Notes under the pieces: model-generated
The model's input: the letters and a program-made list of their open reading frames with translations, nothing else
Database searches by the model: none
Told to the model about the DNA's origin: nothing
Assembly (NCBI GenBank): GCA_041661965.1
Contig: JBAZTH010000004.1
Span: forward strand, 1-55,116
Source of the DNA: Candidatus Margulisiibacteriota bacterium
Lineage (GTDB): Bacteria; Margulisbacteria; WOR-1; O2-12-FULL-45-9; XYB2-FULL-48-7
DNA: 55,116 nt
Direction of reading: 5' to 3'
Position numbers and translations under genes: made by a program
Shown here: in pieces, positions 44,204 through 54,135 of the stretch
Numbering within the stretch: the stretch's first letter is position 1
Layout of the letters: each line of letters begins with the position of its first letter

Positions 44204-45153
44204 TTGATCAATATTCCCGCGAGTCCAAAGATCAAACCAAGTCCCCAGAAACCAAGGACAACTGGAACTTCCTTGAAGCCAAGCAATTCAAAATGATGGT
44301 GGAGCGGCGCCATCCGGAACGGCCGCCATTTAAAGAATTTATAAAAGCCAACCTGGAGAATGACCGACAATGTTTCCAGGACAAAAACACCGCCGATCAC
44401 GATCAGCCGGAGCTCCTGATGCATAAGGACAGCGATCCCGGCCAGTAAGGCGCCGATCGCCAGCGACCCGGTGTCCCCCATAAATACTTGGGCGTTGGGG
44501 AAATTATAAAAAAGAAAAGCGATCACCGCGCCAGCGGCAATCAGGCATAAGCTGGTCGCGTCGACCAGCCCTAAACGGTTGGCAATAACGGCAAAAAAAA
44601 GAAAAGCGACTCCCCCGGTCCCGGCCAGCAAACCGTTGAGACCGTCAGTTAAATTGGTCGCGTTAGCGGCGCCAACAATAATAAAGGACGAGCCAAGCAA
44701 AAAGAGGATCGGTTCACTAAAGTAAAGATATTTAAGCCAGCCGCCAATTTGCTGATGATAACCGATGGTGACCAGAAAATAAGAAAAAATGGCGGCAAAG
44801 GTGGTTTGCAGCATAATTTTCTGCCAAAAAGTCAGCCCTAAATTTTGTTTCTTAGCGGTCTTAATATAATCATCGTACAGGCCGATCCCGGCAAAACAAA
44901 GCATCAGAAAAAGCAGGGCCAGGTAACGGAAATCCATTTCGACGTTGATGCAGATGAGGGTAAAAATGAAAATGGTGAGCAAAAAACCGAGCCCCCCCAT
45001 GATCGGGGTCCCGGCTTTGCCGTAATGGCTTTGCGGTCCTTCCACTCTGATAAATTGCCGCAGTTTAAAATACCGCAAACCAGCGACAACCGGATAAGTG
45101 ATCAGCAGGGAAATAAAGACCGCCGCAAAAAAAAGCGCAATCTGGGAAATCAC
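44200..45153 (-). CDS. mraY: phospho-N-acetylmuramoyl-pentapeptide transferase
   Basis: A 317-aa membrane enzyme that makes lipid I. GKAGTPIMGGLGFLL, GLYDDYIKTAKKQNLGLT (DDxxK), NATNLTDGLNGLLAG, and MGDTGSLAIGALLAG are diagnostic, with PLHHHFELLG near the end. It begins with GTG 45153 and has no Shine-Dalgarno; an extended -10 ends six bases upstream. It is the first gene of the long operon; murE and murF, which usually precede it, are not here. Confidence 0.96.
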   Translation of the reverse strand: MISQIALFFAAVFISLLITYPVVAGLRYFKLRQFIRVEGPQSHYGKAGTPIMGGLGFLLTIFIFTLICINVEMDFRYLALLFLMLCFAGIGLYDDYIKTAKKQNLGLTFWQKIMLQTTFAAIFSYFLVTIGYHQQIGGWLKYLYFSEPILFLLGSSFIIVGAANATNLTDGLNGLLAGTGGVAFLFFAVIANRLGLVDATSLCLIAAGAVIAFLFYNFPNAQVFMGDTGSLAIGALLAGIAVLMHQELRLIVIGGVFVLETLSVILQVGFYKFFKWRPFRMAPLHHHFELLGFKEVPVVLGFWGLGLIFGLAGILIK

Positions 45154-45159
45154 GAGGCT

Positions 45160-45168
45160 ATATTATCA
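45160..45168 (-). promoter_or_regulatory. extended -10 of a leaderless gene (mraY operon)
   Basis: TGA-TAATAT, six bases, then GTG 45153. It is the only promoter I see for the ~17-kb run of genes from mraY to mlaD. GTG at the 5' end of a leaderless mRNA would be unusual. Confidence 0.5.
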
Positions 45169-45184
45169 CATTTTAGCGAGACAA

Positions 45185-45221
45185 AAAAGCCCTCCCGGGG
45201 ATAACCCCAAAGAGGGCTTTT
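45185..45221 (-). terminator. terminator after the small outer-membrane protein gene
   Basis: AAAAGCCCTC/GAGGGCTTTT (10-bp stem) with an inner GGGG/CCCC, followed on the minus strand by TTTTTTG. It separates the 203-aa gene from mraY. Confidence 0.85.
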
Positions 45222-45237
45222 ATAAACAAGGAAACGA

Positions 45238-45849
45238 TTACATTGGAATCCGCATGCCGCCTTCTAAATACAGCCCGCCGCCATTGGCGCTGACGCTGAA
45301 AGGAAAACCTCCGATGGTAACCGAATAATTGAAGCTGTTGTTGGCATACCCGACGTTGCCGTAGAGTAAACCGACCCCGGCCACCGGGAAATCAGCTCCG
45401 CCGAAGATCTTGAAACCGATCCCGCTCGCCGAGCCAGCCCCAGATACGTTGAGTTGATAAAAGTTATAATTCAATCCACCCCCAACATACGGAGAGAACG
45501 TCTGGCTTTCCATCGGGATAGCAAACCGGCCTATTCCTCCGATCTGGATCCAGCCAACGTTATTGGACGAGAGCTTATAGTTGCCTTCCGCTCCCAGCTC
45601 CAGTCCTTTTACGCTTTCAACCGGGAAGAAATAGCTTTCCACGCCGATCGATAAACCGCTGAAATCACCGGACATGAAGGTAATCTTAGGAGAGATCGAC
45701 ATTCCGGACTTTTTCACGGTCGTACCCGAAGCCGCCTGCGCTTGCAGAGCTTTGGCCGCCGGGGTAGTCTTCTTCACCTGCGCGTCGGCCGTTACCGCGA
45801 AAATCGCAGTCAGCATCAAAACCGTAATAACAGAAATAATTTTTTTCAT
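45238..45849 (-). CDS. small outer-membrane beta-barrel protein
   Basis: A 203-aa exported protein. Signal peptide 1-23 (ending ADA), a linker rich in Ala, Lys and Thr, then an eight-strand-like barrel of alternating residues (GLSIGVESYFF, GLELGAEGNYKL, FSPYVGGGLNYNFY, GLLYGNVGYANN) ending in a strand without the classical terminal Phe. Looks like an OmpA/OmpX-type barrel with no periplasmic domain. Strong Shine-Dalgarno GGGGGTG. Function unknown. Confidence 0.75.
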   Translation of the reverse strand: MKKIISVITVLMLTAIFAVTADAQVKKTTPAAKALQAQAASGTTVKKSGMSISPKITFMSGDFSGLSIGVESYFFPVESVKGLELGAEGNYKLSSNNVGWIQIGGIGRFAIPMESQTFSPYVGGGLNYNFYQLNVSGAGSASGIGFKIFGGADFPVAGVGLLYGNVGYANNSFNYSVTIGGFPFSVSANGGGLYLEGGMRIPM

Positions 45850-45895
45850 TCATTTCACCCCCTTATTTTTTAAATTCGATATTTACTCACTGATT

Positions 45896-45945
45896 TTTAA
45901 CCGCGGAATTTCCTCCTACCGGCGGACAAGAATTCCGCGGTTAAA
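45896..45945. repeat. long AACCGCGG palindrome
   Basis: TTTAACCGCGGAATT/AATTCCGCGGTTAAA, a perfect 15-bp stem with a 20-base loop, upstream of the outer-membrane protein gene. Same sequence family as the AACCGCG hairpins at 26.6, 28.3, 47.5 and 52.4 kb. Confidence 0.75.
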
Positions 45946-45987
45946 TCTCGGTTAATGCTATCATATTTCAGTTATTAAGCAAATAGG

Positions 45988-47397
45988 TCAAATAGCCGGA
46001 AAAATATTGCCGCGGTCCAAAATACCGGCCGGATCGAAATGGGCCTTTACCCGACGCATCTCTTCGATTCCTTTGGCCCCGTACATGACTTTTAAATATT
46101 CATATTTGATCTTCCCAATCCCATGCTCGGCCGAGACCGTCCCGCCCAGCTCAACCGCCTTCCGCACAAAGAGCCGGACCAATTCTTTGGCTCGAACCAT
46201 TTCCGCCTCATTTTTAGGCAACAAGTTGACGTGGAGGTGGTTATCGCCGATATGGCCGAATTTAATATAAAAAAGCTTACAGCTTAAAGCTTTAAGCTGA
46301 TTATTATAATAGTTAAACATCTCCCTGAATTTATCTTCCGGCACGGCGATATCGGTCGCCATTTTGGTCAAATGGTGTTCTTTAAACAGTTCGTTGATAT
46401 GCTCCGGGATAGCGTGGCGGAACTGCCGCAGAAGGGCTTGTTGCTTAGCGTCGCTCCCGATCCAGGCTTCTTCCAGAGAAGAATCATAGGCTGACAACAG
46501 CTTCTCCCACTCTTCAAGGTAATTACTGTTCCGTTCGGTGAGCTCCTGCTCGATATAGACCGCCGCTTCCCGTTCCCGCGGGATATGGGGGTAGCTCCTC
46601 CCCAACATTTGCAAAGTGTTGGGATCAAAGTATTCAAAAAAGTTGATCGACTGATCGCGGAGTTTTTTCGCCGCTTCCACAAAGCCGATGGCTTGCGCTT
46701 CCGTCTTAAAGAAGGCGACCAGCTCAAAGGTCTCTTTCATTATCGGCAGGAGTTTGACTTCGATCTCGGAGATAAAGCCGAGGGTCCCCTCCTGGCCGAT
46801 AAACAAATCGATCAGTTCCATCCCCGGCCGCGCGTAATACCCGGCCGCGTTCTTGAGCCGCGGCATGTTGTAAGTCGGCAAAGTTAAGCCGGACGCCGGC
46901 CCCTGGCCCCTTTTTAACTCCAGTTTTTCACCATTGGTTAATATTACTTTTAAGCCTACAGTATGATCGCGGGTCGAACCGAAACGGTAGCTCCGTCCGC
47001 CGGAAGCGTTAGTGTTGACGTTCCCGCCGACCGTGGCGCTCTTCTCCGTCGGATCCAGCGCGTAAAACAAGCCGTATGGCGCGCACGCTTTGGCCAATTC
47101 TTCCAAAGTTACACCGGACTGGATCAGCGCGGTCTTCTTCACTGGATCGATCTCAATTATTTTAGTGAGTTTTTGGACCGAGAGGATATTGCCGCCGAAA
47201 GGAATACAGCCGCCGGTCGTCCCGGTCTGCGCGGCGGAAAAGGTCAGCGGCGTTTTATTGGCGGCGGACTCCAGAAGAACTTCTCTGGCTTCTTTTTCAT
47301 CACTAGGCAAATATAAACCTTCAGCGGAGCCGCCCGTCAGGTTCGAGCTGTCTTCCAGATAGCCGGCGATGATCGATTGGTCGGTGATTTTACGCAT
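45988..47397 (-). CDS. GlcD-like FAD-linked oxidase (D-lactate/glycolate type)
   Basis: A 469-aa protein of the FAD-binding oxidase/type 4 family. FAD domain near residues 33-215 (LTFSAAQTGTTGGCIPFGG, TVGGNVNTNASGGRSYRFG) and a C-terminal cap with KFGHIGDNHLHVNLLP and SAEHGIGKIKYEYL. Oxidises a 2-hydroxy acid such as D-lactate or glycolate, passing electrons to an Fe-S partner not found nearby. The stretch LKALSCKLFYIK just before GHIGD is encoded by an intergenic-type palindromic repeat (46272-46299), so the gene has taken up repeat sequence in frame. Leaderless start from an extended -10 at 47404-47412. Confidence 0.92.
   Translation of the reverse strand: MRKITDQSIIAGYLEDSSNLTGGSAEGLYLPSDEKEAREVLLESAANKTPLTFSAAQTGTTGGCIPFGGNILSVQKLTKIIEIDPVKKTALIQSGVTLEELAKACAPYGLFYALDPTEKSATVGGNVNTNASGGRSYRFGSTRDHTVGLKVILTNGEKLELKRGQGPASGLTLPTYNMPRLKNAAGYYARPGMELIDLFIGQEGTLGFISEIEVKLLPIMKETFELVAFFKTEAQAIGFVEAAKKLRDQSINFFEYFDPNTLQMLGRSYPHIPREREAAVYIEQELTERNSNYLEEWEKLLSAYDSSLEEAWIGSDAKQQALLRQFRHAIPEHINELFKEHHLTKMATDIAVPEDKFREMFNYYNNQLKALSCKLFYIKFGHIGDNHLHVNLLPKNEAEMVRAKELVRLFVRKAVELGGTVSAEHGIGKIKYEYLKVMYGAKGIEEMRRVKAHFDPAGILDRGNIFPAI
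46272..46299. repeat. AGCTTACAGC repeat inside the GlcD-like gene
   Basis: AAGCTTACAGCTTAAAGC plus TTTAAGCTG. The 20 bases 46274-46293 are the exact reverse complement of 39372-39391 between murC and murB. Confidence 0.7.
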
Positions 47398-47403
47398 GTC
47401 TTC

Positions 47404-47412
47404 ATTATATCA
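47404..47412 (-). promoter_or_regulatory. extended -10 of a leaderless gene (GlcD-like)
   Basis: TGA-TATAAT, six bases, then ATG 47397. No Shine-Dalgarno. Confidence 0.6.
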
Positions 47413-47471
47413 AATGTAGGGCAACGGCTTGTCCGTTGCCGCGGCAAGGGATGAACCCTTGCCCTACATTT
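47412..47471. repeat. nested TGTAGGGCAA palindrome
   Basis: AAATGTAGGGCAA (47412-47424) pairs with TTGCCCTACATTT (47459-47471). Between them are two more stems, GGCAACGG/CCGTTGCC and GGCAAGGG/CCCTTGCC, so the whole forms a cruciform of three helices. It abuts the GlcD promoter. Confidence 0.75.
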
Positions 47472-47492
47472 AAAACATAGTATTCTCTGACC

Positions 47493-47554
47493 CCGCGACT
47501 GAACGTCGCGGTTAAAGCAATGTTTAACCATAACCGCGGCGTTTAGCCGCGGTT
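47493..47554. repeat. paired AACCGCG hairpins, copy 1
   Basis: CCGCGAC/GTCGCGG with loop TGAAC (47493-47511), then AACCGCGGC/GCCGCGGTT with loop GTTTA (47532-47554). The pair is repeated at 52412-52472. Confidence 0.75.
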
Positions 47555-47577
47555 TATAACAATTTCTCTAATGGTCA

Positions 47578-47612
47578 CAAGAAAAGCGAATACTTAACGT
47601 ATTCGCTTTTCT
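47578..47612 (-). terminator. rRNA operon terminator
   Basis: GAAAAGCGAATAC/GTATTCGCTTTTC, a perfect 13-bp stem with loop TTAAC (plus strand), ending TTTTCTT on the minus strand, about 20 bases after 5S. Confidence 0.85.
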
Positions 47613-47633
47613 TTAATTTATCGAGGGCAAAAA

Positions 47634-47752
47634 CCCCGGCGACGTTCTACTCTCCCCCAAAACGAAGTTAAGGAGTACCATCGACCCGGGAGGATTTCAC
47701 TGCCGTGTTCGGAATGGGAACGGGTGGGACACCTCCGGTATGGTCACCGGGA
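47634..47752 (-). rRNA. rrf: 5S ribosomal RNA
   Basis: About 119 bases. The closing helix pairs CCCGGTGA with GTCGCCGGG. Conserved core CCGTTCCCATTCCGAACACGG-type segment lies at about 47698-47722 (read on the minus strand), and the end GGGAGAGTAGAACGTCGCC is typical. It follows 23S after a 75-base spacer and precedes the operon terminator. Ends are estimated from pairing. Confidence 0.93.
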
Positions 47753-47827
47753 TTTTTACCCTCGTATAAATATGTTAGCGTTGAAGCCCGAAATAAATCC
47801 CCGCAATGCGAGATTGAGAGAATAAAT

Positions 47828-50687
<2,860 letters not shown>

Positions 50688-50750
50688 TCTTTCTCGATGC
50701 GGGAATTTATTCCTGCTTCAACCTTAACATACTTATACTTTCTAAAACCC

Positions 50751-50770
50751 TATTCAATTTTCAAGTAACT
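50751..50770 (-). promoter_or_regulatory. boxA-like antitermination element in 23S leader
   Basis: The minus strand reads AGTTACTTGAAAATTGAATA, close to the CTTTGAAAACTGAATA stretch seen in front of 23S in Bacillus rRNA operons and thought to load antitermination factors. Confidence 0.4.
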
Positions 50771-50835
50771 TGTCCACTTCCAGGCTTCTGAAGTTTTTCA
50801 GAACTAGTCCCTTTCGAGGAACCCGGAGAGGCCAA

Positions 50836-50858
50836 TAAAAAACGCACCGAAGTGCGTT
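50836..50858 (-). terminator. terminator-like hairpin in the 23S leader
   Basis: On the minus strand AACGCAC-TTCG-GTGCGTT is followed by TTTTATT. It is a full intrinsic terminator with a UUCG loop, about 60 bases after the predicted start and 150 bases before mature 23S. Confidence 0.7.
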
Positions 50859-50924
50859 TCTCACGCTCGGTCAAAAATTTAAACACCAAATTAGGTATTA
50901 AATTTATTCACAGTCGAGGTTGTA

Positions 50925-50954
50925 ATTATAACGTAGTTCGCAACTAGTTGTCAA
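50925..50954 (-). promoter_or_regulatory. consensus promoter of the 23S-5S operon
   Basis: TTGACA (50949-50954) and TATAAT (50925-50930), both perfect, with an 18-base spacer. Start expected near 50918, giving a leader of about 230 bases. This fills the gap 50688-51018, which has no gene. Confidence 0.85.
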
Positions 50955-51018
50955 GAGAAATCTTGGGGAATTTCAGCTCTTTTCCCTTTTTCCGGAAAAC
51001 CCTTACCAGATAAGGGGT

Positions 51019-51783
51019 TTAACGGCCGCCGCAGGCCGGGCATTTCTTATTTCGGGGGACTTTGACCTTCCGCCAGGAGCGTTCCAGGGGAGCCATAACG
51101 AGCAGTTCCCCACCCGCCGTTTCGCCGAGCCCGAGGAGCAACTTGACCGCTTCGGTCGCCTGCCAGGTCCCAACCAATCCAGGCAAAACACCCAGGACCC
51201 CATTTTCCCGGCAAGCCGGAACTTCGCCCGGCGGCGGCTCTTCCGGGAAAAGGCACTGAAAGCAGGCCCCTTCGCCCGGCGTGATCGTCATCAGCTGGCC
51301 TTCAAATTGGTAGACCGCGCCGTAGATCAGGGGCTTCTTCTGGTCGACGCAGGCTTTATTTAATATGTAGCGGGTCGGGATATTATCGCTCCCGTCAATG
51401 ACGATCGAGTAGTCGCCGATGATCCGGGCGGCATTGTCGGCGGTCAAGCGGGTCGAAAAAGCCAAGACGTCACATTCGGGATTCAACGCTTTGATCCGGT
51501 GAGCGGCGACTTGGGCTTTGAGCTTGCCAATATCCTCGGTTGAATAAAGCGTTTGGCGGTTGAGGTTAGAGAGCTCGATAAAATCACTGTCGACGATGCC
51601 GATCGAACCGACACCAGCGGCGGCGAGATATTGCAAGGCTGGCGAACCAAGGCCGCCAGCGCCGACGACTAAAACTTTTCCGCGGCGGAGTTTTTCCTGC
51701 CCGGCCGGGCCGACTTCAGGGAGGATCAGTTGGCGGCTATAGCGCCCTTCTTCGGGAGCGCAACTACCAGACAAAGAGCTCAC
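51019..51783 (-). CDS. ThiF/MoeB/HesA-family adenylyltransferase
   Basis: A 254-aa E1-like enzyme that adenylates the C-terminus of a small sulfur carrier (ThiS or MoaD) for thiamine or molybdopterin synthesis. RYSRQLILPEVG, VLVVGAGGLGSPALQYLAAAG (nucleotide site), SNLNRQTLYS (Arg finger), DGSDNIPTRY, and Zn-binding Cys pairs CFQC and CPAC. ACRENGVLGVLPGLVGTWQA is the MoeB-like crossover. GTG 51783 is a tentative start; a longer frame begins at 51828 inside the upstream gene. It overlaps the transporter gene, so the two are co-transcribed. No carrier gene is visible. Confidence 0.9.
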   Translation of the reverse strand: MSSLSGSCAPEEGRYSRQLILPEVGPAGQEKLRRGKVLVVGAGGLGSPALQYLAAAGVGSIGIVDSDFIELSNLNRQTLYSTEDIGKLKAQVAAHRIKALNPECDVLAFSTRLTADNAARIIGDYSIVIDGSDNIPTRYILNKACVDQKKPLIYGAVYQFEGQLMTITPGEGACFQCLFPEEPPPGEVPACRENGVLGVLPGLVGTWQATEAVKLLLGLGETAGGELLVMAPLERSWRKVKVPRNKKCPACGGR

Positions 51784-52333
51784 CCAGGGTCCAGACCCCA
51801 AATATAATGAACATAGCGGCCCCGACAAGCTTGACCGCTCTTGCCGGGATAAGGTCTTTGGTCCACTTACCGGCTAAGGCACCGATCGAATTAACTACGA
51901 TCATTGCCAGGGTCGCGCCGGCCCAAACCTGAAAAGGCGTTCCGTATTGGGCGGTCAGAGCAAGAGTGGCAATTTGCGTCTTATCTCCAAGTTCGGCCAA
52001 GAGAAAGGCGGTAAAGACGAGCCAGAAAGGAGAACGGTTGTCGGTCTCGGTTTCTTCCTCCTCCTCTTCCCGGCCAAAAATAATCCAGAGACCGAATATA
52101 ATGAATAAGATCCCAGAGAGGGTTTGGATATAGATCAACGGGATGAAACGATTAAGGAGTTCGCCAGAAAATACCGCTAAAGCCATTAGTAATGCCGAGG
52201 CGCAAGCGACAGCGGCAATGACCACTCTAGCTGAATACTTGGTGGCTAGACCAAAAGTGAGGAGTTGGGTTTTGTCTCCCAGCTCCGCCACCGCGATCAT
52301 TATGAATGTAGTTATAAATGGGATTAAGGACAT
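51764..52333 (-). CDS. TMEM165/GDT1 (UPF0016) family cation transporter
   Basis: A 189-aa membrane protein with two copies of the family motif, AELGDKTQLLTFGLA (about 16-30) and AELGDKTQIATLALT (about 112-126), separated by an acidic loop EEEEEETETD. Bacterial members (MneA and related) export Mn2+ or exchange Ca2+/Mn2+ for protons. First gene of the pair with the ThiF-like gene; leaderless start from an extended -10 six bases upstream. Confidence 0.94.
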   Translation of the reverse strand: MSLIPFITTFIMIAVAELGDKTQLLTFGLATKYSARVVIAAVACASALLMALAVFSGELLNRFIPLIYIQTLSGILFIIFGLWIIFGREEEEEETETDNRSPFWLVFTAFLLAELGDKTQIATLALTAQYGTPFQVWAGATLAMIVVNSIGALAGKWTKDLIPARAVKLVGAAMFIIFGVWTLGELFVW

Positions 52334-52339
52334 GGGGAT

Positions 52340-52348
52340 ATTATAACA
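52340..52348 (-). promoter_or_regulatory. extended -10 of a leaderless gene (GDT1)
   Basis: TGT-TATAAT, six bases (ATCCCC), then ATG 52333. Confidence 0.65.
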
Positions 52349-52411
52349 TTTGGTTAGTAGGAAACCTGCGGCAATATCGCCGCCACATAGGTGGGCAAGA
52401 ATTGAGCGGTT

Positions 52412-52472
52412 AACCAGCGGCTGAACGCCGCGGTTAAAGGGAAAGCTCTAACCGCGACGTTTAGTCGCGGTT
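52412..52472. repeat. paired AACCGCG hairpins, copy 2
   Basis: AACC-a-GCGGC/GCCGC-GGTT with loop TGAAC (52412-52435), then AACCGCGAC/GTCGCGGTT with loop GTTTA (52450-52472). Same order, loops and spacing class as 47493-47554. The rest of the gap 52349-52573 shows no gene. Confidence 0.75.
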
Positions 52473-52573
52473 GTAAGATCGTGAATTGCCTGCCGGCAGG
52501 CACGGCTCGGTTCCTCACGAGTTTCATGAAACCCCTTGAAGGCCATATTTGATTCACTAAAACACTTGGTTAT

Positions 52574-52918
52574 TTATGGCTTACAATAACTACAAGGATA
52601 TTTCCCCGCAGCAAGGGCCCATTCACGATTTGTATAAGCAACCAGATTCTCTGGCAAAATAGCGTCAACATAATAACACCAGGCATAATGAAACGCGTCT
52701 GATTTTGAACTCGCGTAATACAAGCCCGAATACAAGGTTGTAGTCGTAGAGACGGTCGTTGTTGTCGTTGACGCGATAGTAACAGTCGTTGTGGTAGTTG
52801 CGGGAGTACTAGTAGCCGAGCAACCAACCAAGACAAGAAGCGATAAAACAATAAGAAAAGAAGAAAGCTCTTTTATGGCTCTCACCTCAAGATAAGCATA
52901 TTCTCTTATTTGGGTCAT
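52574..52918 (-). CDS. lipoprotein with Thr linker and Ada-like metal-binding domain
   Basis: A 114-aa protein. A hydrophobic stretch with lipobox LLVLVGC at about 28-34 indicates a lipoprotein. A Thr/Ser-rich linker (35-62) follows. The C-terminal 50 residues, YYASSKSDAFHYAWC ... LPENLVAYTNREWALAAGKYP-CSYC, match the Ada N-terminal zinc domain type (His-Cys, then CxxC) seen at the end of exported proteins. The true start may be the ATG at 52918 or the GTG at 52885; the latter gives a more typical signal peptide. Role unknown. Confidence 0.7.
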   Translation of the reverse strand: MTQIREYAYLEVRAIKELSSFLIVLSLLVLVGCSATSTPATTTTTVTIASTTTTTVSTTTTLYSGLYYASSKSDAFHYAWCYYVDAILPENLVAYTNREWALAAGKYPCSYCKP

Positions 52919-53053
52919 TTCAAGACTAATCGGACTTAAAACTTATCTACGACCATATTTGTTTTAAACACCAAAAGAGCGGTCTGTCCCAGTGTTGAGT
53001 GAGGCAGACACTTAAATAATGGCACTGGATTAGAATACAAGTTCAGGATGGGT

Positions 53054-53142
53054 GCGCTTTTTGCTTACCTTGAGAAAAATCAAAAAGCGCGAGGCCTTTT
53101 CTTTTTGACCATTTTCTTTGTGGCCGGACAAAGAAAATGGTC
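53054..53142. repeat. two strong hairpins in the gap before tRNA-Asn
   Basis: The 348-base gap 52919-53266 has no gene I can support. It holds GCGCTTTTTG/CAAAAAGCGC (53054-53090) and a perfect 15-bp stem GACCATTTTCTTTGT/ACAAAGAAAATGGTC with loop GGCCGG (53107-53142). Confidence 0.65.
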
Positions 53143-53220
53143 GCCCAGCAAAGAAGAGACGTACACCATTTGAAGCGAATAGCGTAACTACCAAGCAAAA
53201 ACGCCATTTACCCTTAACAG

Positions 53221-53248
53221 TTGCTAAAAGTCCAAAATTTGGTAAAAT
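53221..53248 (+). promoter_or_regulatory. predicted promoter of tRNA-Asn
   Basis: TTGCTA (53221-53226) and TAAAAT (53243-53248), spacer 16, start near 53255, about 12 bases before the tRNA. Confidence 0.5.
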
Positions 53249-53266
53249 TAGAAACTGTATTGGCGT

Positions 53267-53338
53267 TCCCCGGTAGCGCAGTGGTAGCGCAGGTGACTGT
53301 TAATCACTTGGTCGTAGGTTCGAATCCTACCCGGGGAG
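53267..53338 (+). tRNA. tRNA-Asn (GTT)
   Basis: A 72-base cloverleaf: acceptor TCCCCGG/CCGGGGA (7 bp), D-stem GCGC/GCGC, anticodon stem GGTGA/TCACT with loop CTGTTAA and anticodon GTT at 53299-53301, T-stem GTAGG/CCTAC with TTCGAAT loop, and discriminator G. CCA is not encoded (TGCC follows). Confidence 0.96.
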
Positions 53339-53342
53339 TGCC
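53325..53342. repeat. tRNA 3'-end direct repeat, left copy (possible att site)
   Basis: TCCTACCCGGGGAGTGCC, covering the T-stem 3' strand, acceptor 3' strand and 4 bases beyond. An identical 18-mer lies at 54052-54069. Confidence 0.75.
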
Positions 53343-53381
53343 GATTCCATCGGCGCGACTTTCGCATTTAAGGAGAGTCTT

Positions 53382-54029
53382 TTGGAAAAACTATCACAGC
53401 AAAGAGTTTCAACCGCTTTAAGAATCCTCTATCCCCTCTGGCTAGTATTCGGGTCATTCAGCGTTGTGTATGTACCATCGAAGCTGCTGGTTTTAGGGAA
53501 CGCCGGAGAAACCGCAAACAACATATTATCGAACGAGCTACTTTTCCGAGCGAGTATTTCAGGCAGTCTCATTACCCAGCTAATTTTTATTTTTGCCGTC
53601 CTACTGTTATATCGGTTATTCGAATCAGTTAACAAGAGCCAAGCCTTACTGATGGTTGTTTTAGCTTTAGTGAGCGTGCCGATCGCCATGCTGAACGAGC
53701 TTAATAGCGTAGCCGCCCTAATGCTGCTCAATTCTCCGGAACAAATGATGTTATTTTTGAACTTACACGCCCAAGGAATTATCATTGCCTCAATCTTCTG
53801 GGGCTTATGGCTTTTCCCGCTTGGTTATCTTGCTTACAAATCAGGTTATTTCCCCAAGGTTATTGGCGGTTTTGTTATTATCGCTGGAATTGGGTATACC
53901 TTGGGATCGTTTATTAAGTTACTCATGCCGGGATTAGAAAGCGCGATCTCCATTTTTGAGTTGATGGCATTTGGTGAAGTGATCTTTTTAGCTTGGCTGG
54001 TAATCAGGGGAGCGAAGCTAGACAGATAA
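53382..54029 (+). CDS. DUF4386 membrane protein
   Basis: A 215-aa protein with six membrane helices and the DUF4386 course (ALRILYPLWLVFGSF, SNELLFRASISGSLITQLIF, LFLNLHAQGIIIASIFWGLWL, LPLGYLAYKSGYFPKVIGG). Function unknown. TTG start at 53382 with AGGAG at 53371-53375. It is the only gene between the two copies of the tRNA-Asn 3' end, so it may be cargo of a small tRNA-targeted insertion. Confidence 0.85.
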   Translation: MEKLSQQRVSTALRILYPLWLVFGSFSVVYVPSKLLVLGNAGETANNILSNELLFRASISGSLITQLIFIFAVLLLYRLFESVNKSQALLMVVLALVSVPIAMLNELNSVAALMLLNSPEQMMLFLNLHAQGIIIASIFWGLWLFPLGYLAYKSGYFPKVIGGFVIIAGIGYTLGSFIKLLMPGLESAISIFELMAFGEVIFLAWLVIRGAKLDR

Positions 54030-54051
54030 TTGCGTCAGACCCCTAGCCCGG

Positions 54052-54069
54052 TCCTACCCGGGGAGTGCC
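54052..54069. repeat. tRNA 3'-end direct repeat, right copy (possible att site)
   Basis: TCCTACCCGGGGAGTGCC, identical to 53325-53342, with no tRNA body in front of it. Confidence 0.75.
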
Positions 54070-54135
54070 CAATTTTATTATGCGTACGTCAACATTCAAG
54101 CTTACGTTATAATATTGGAAATATGGTATAGAACA

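Noticed and set aside
51019..51783. ThiF-like protein as E1-type partner of the YcaO enzyme
   Set aside because: It has the full MoeB/ThiF pattern with zinc Cys and is far from the YcaO gene; a sulfur-carrier role is more likely.
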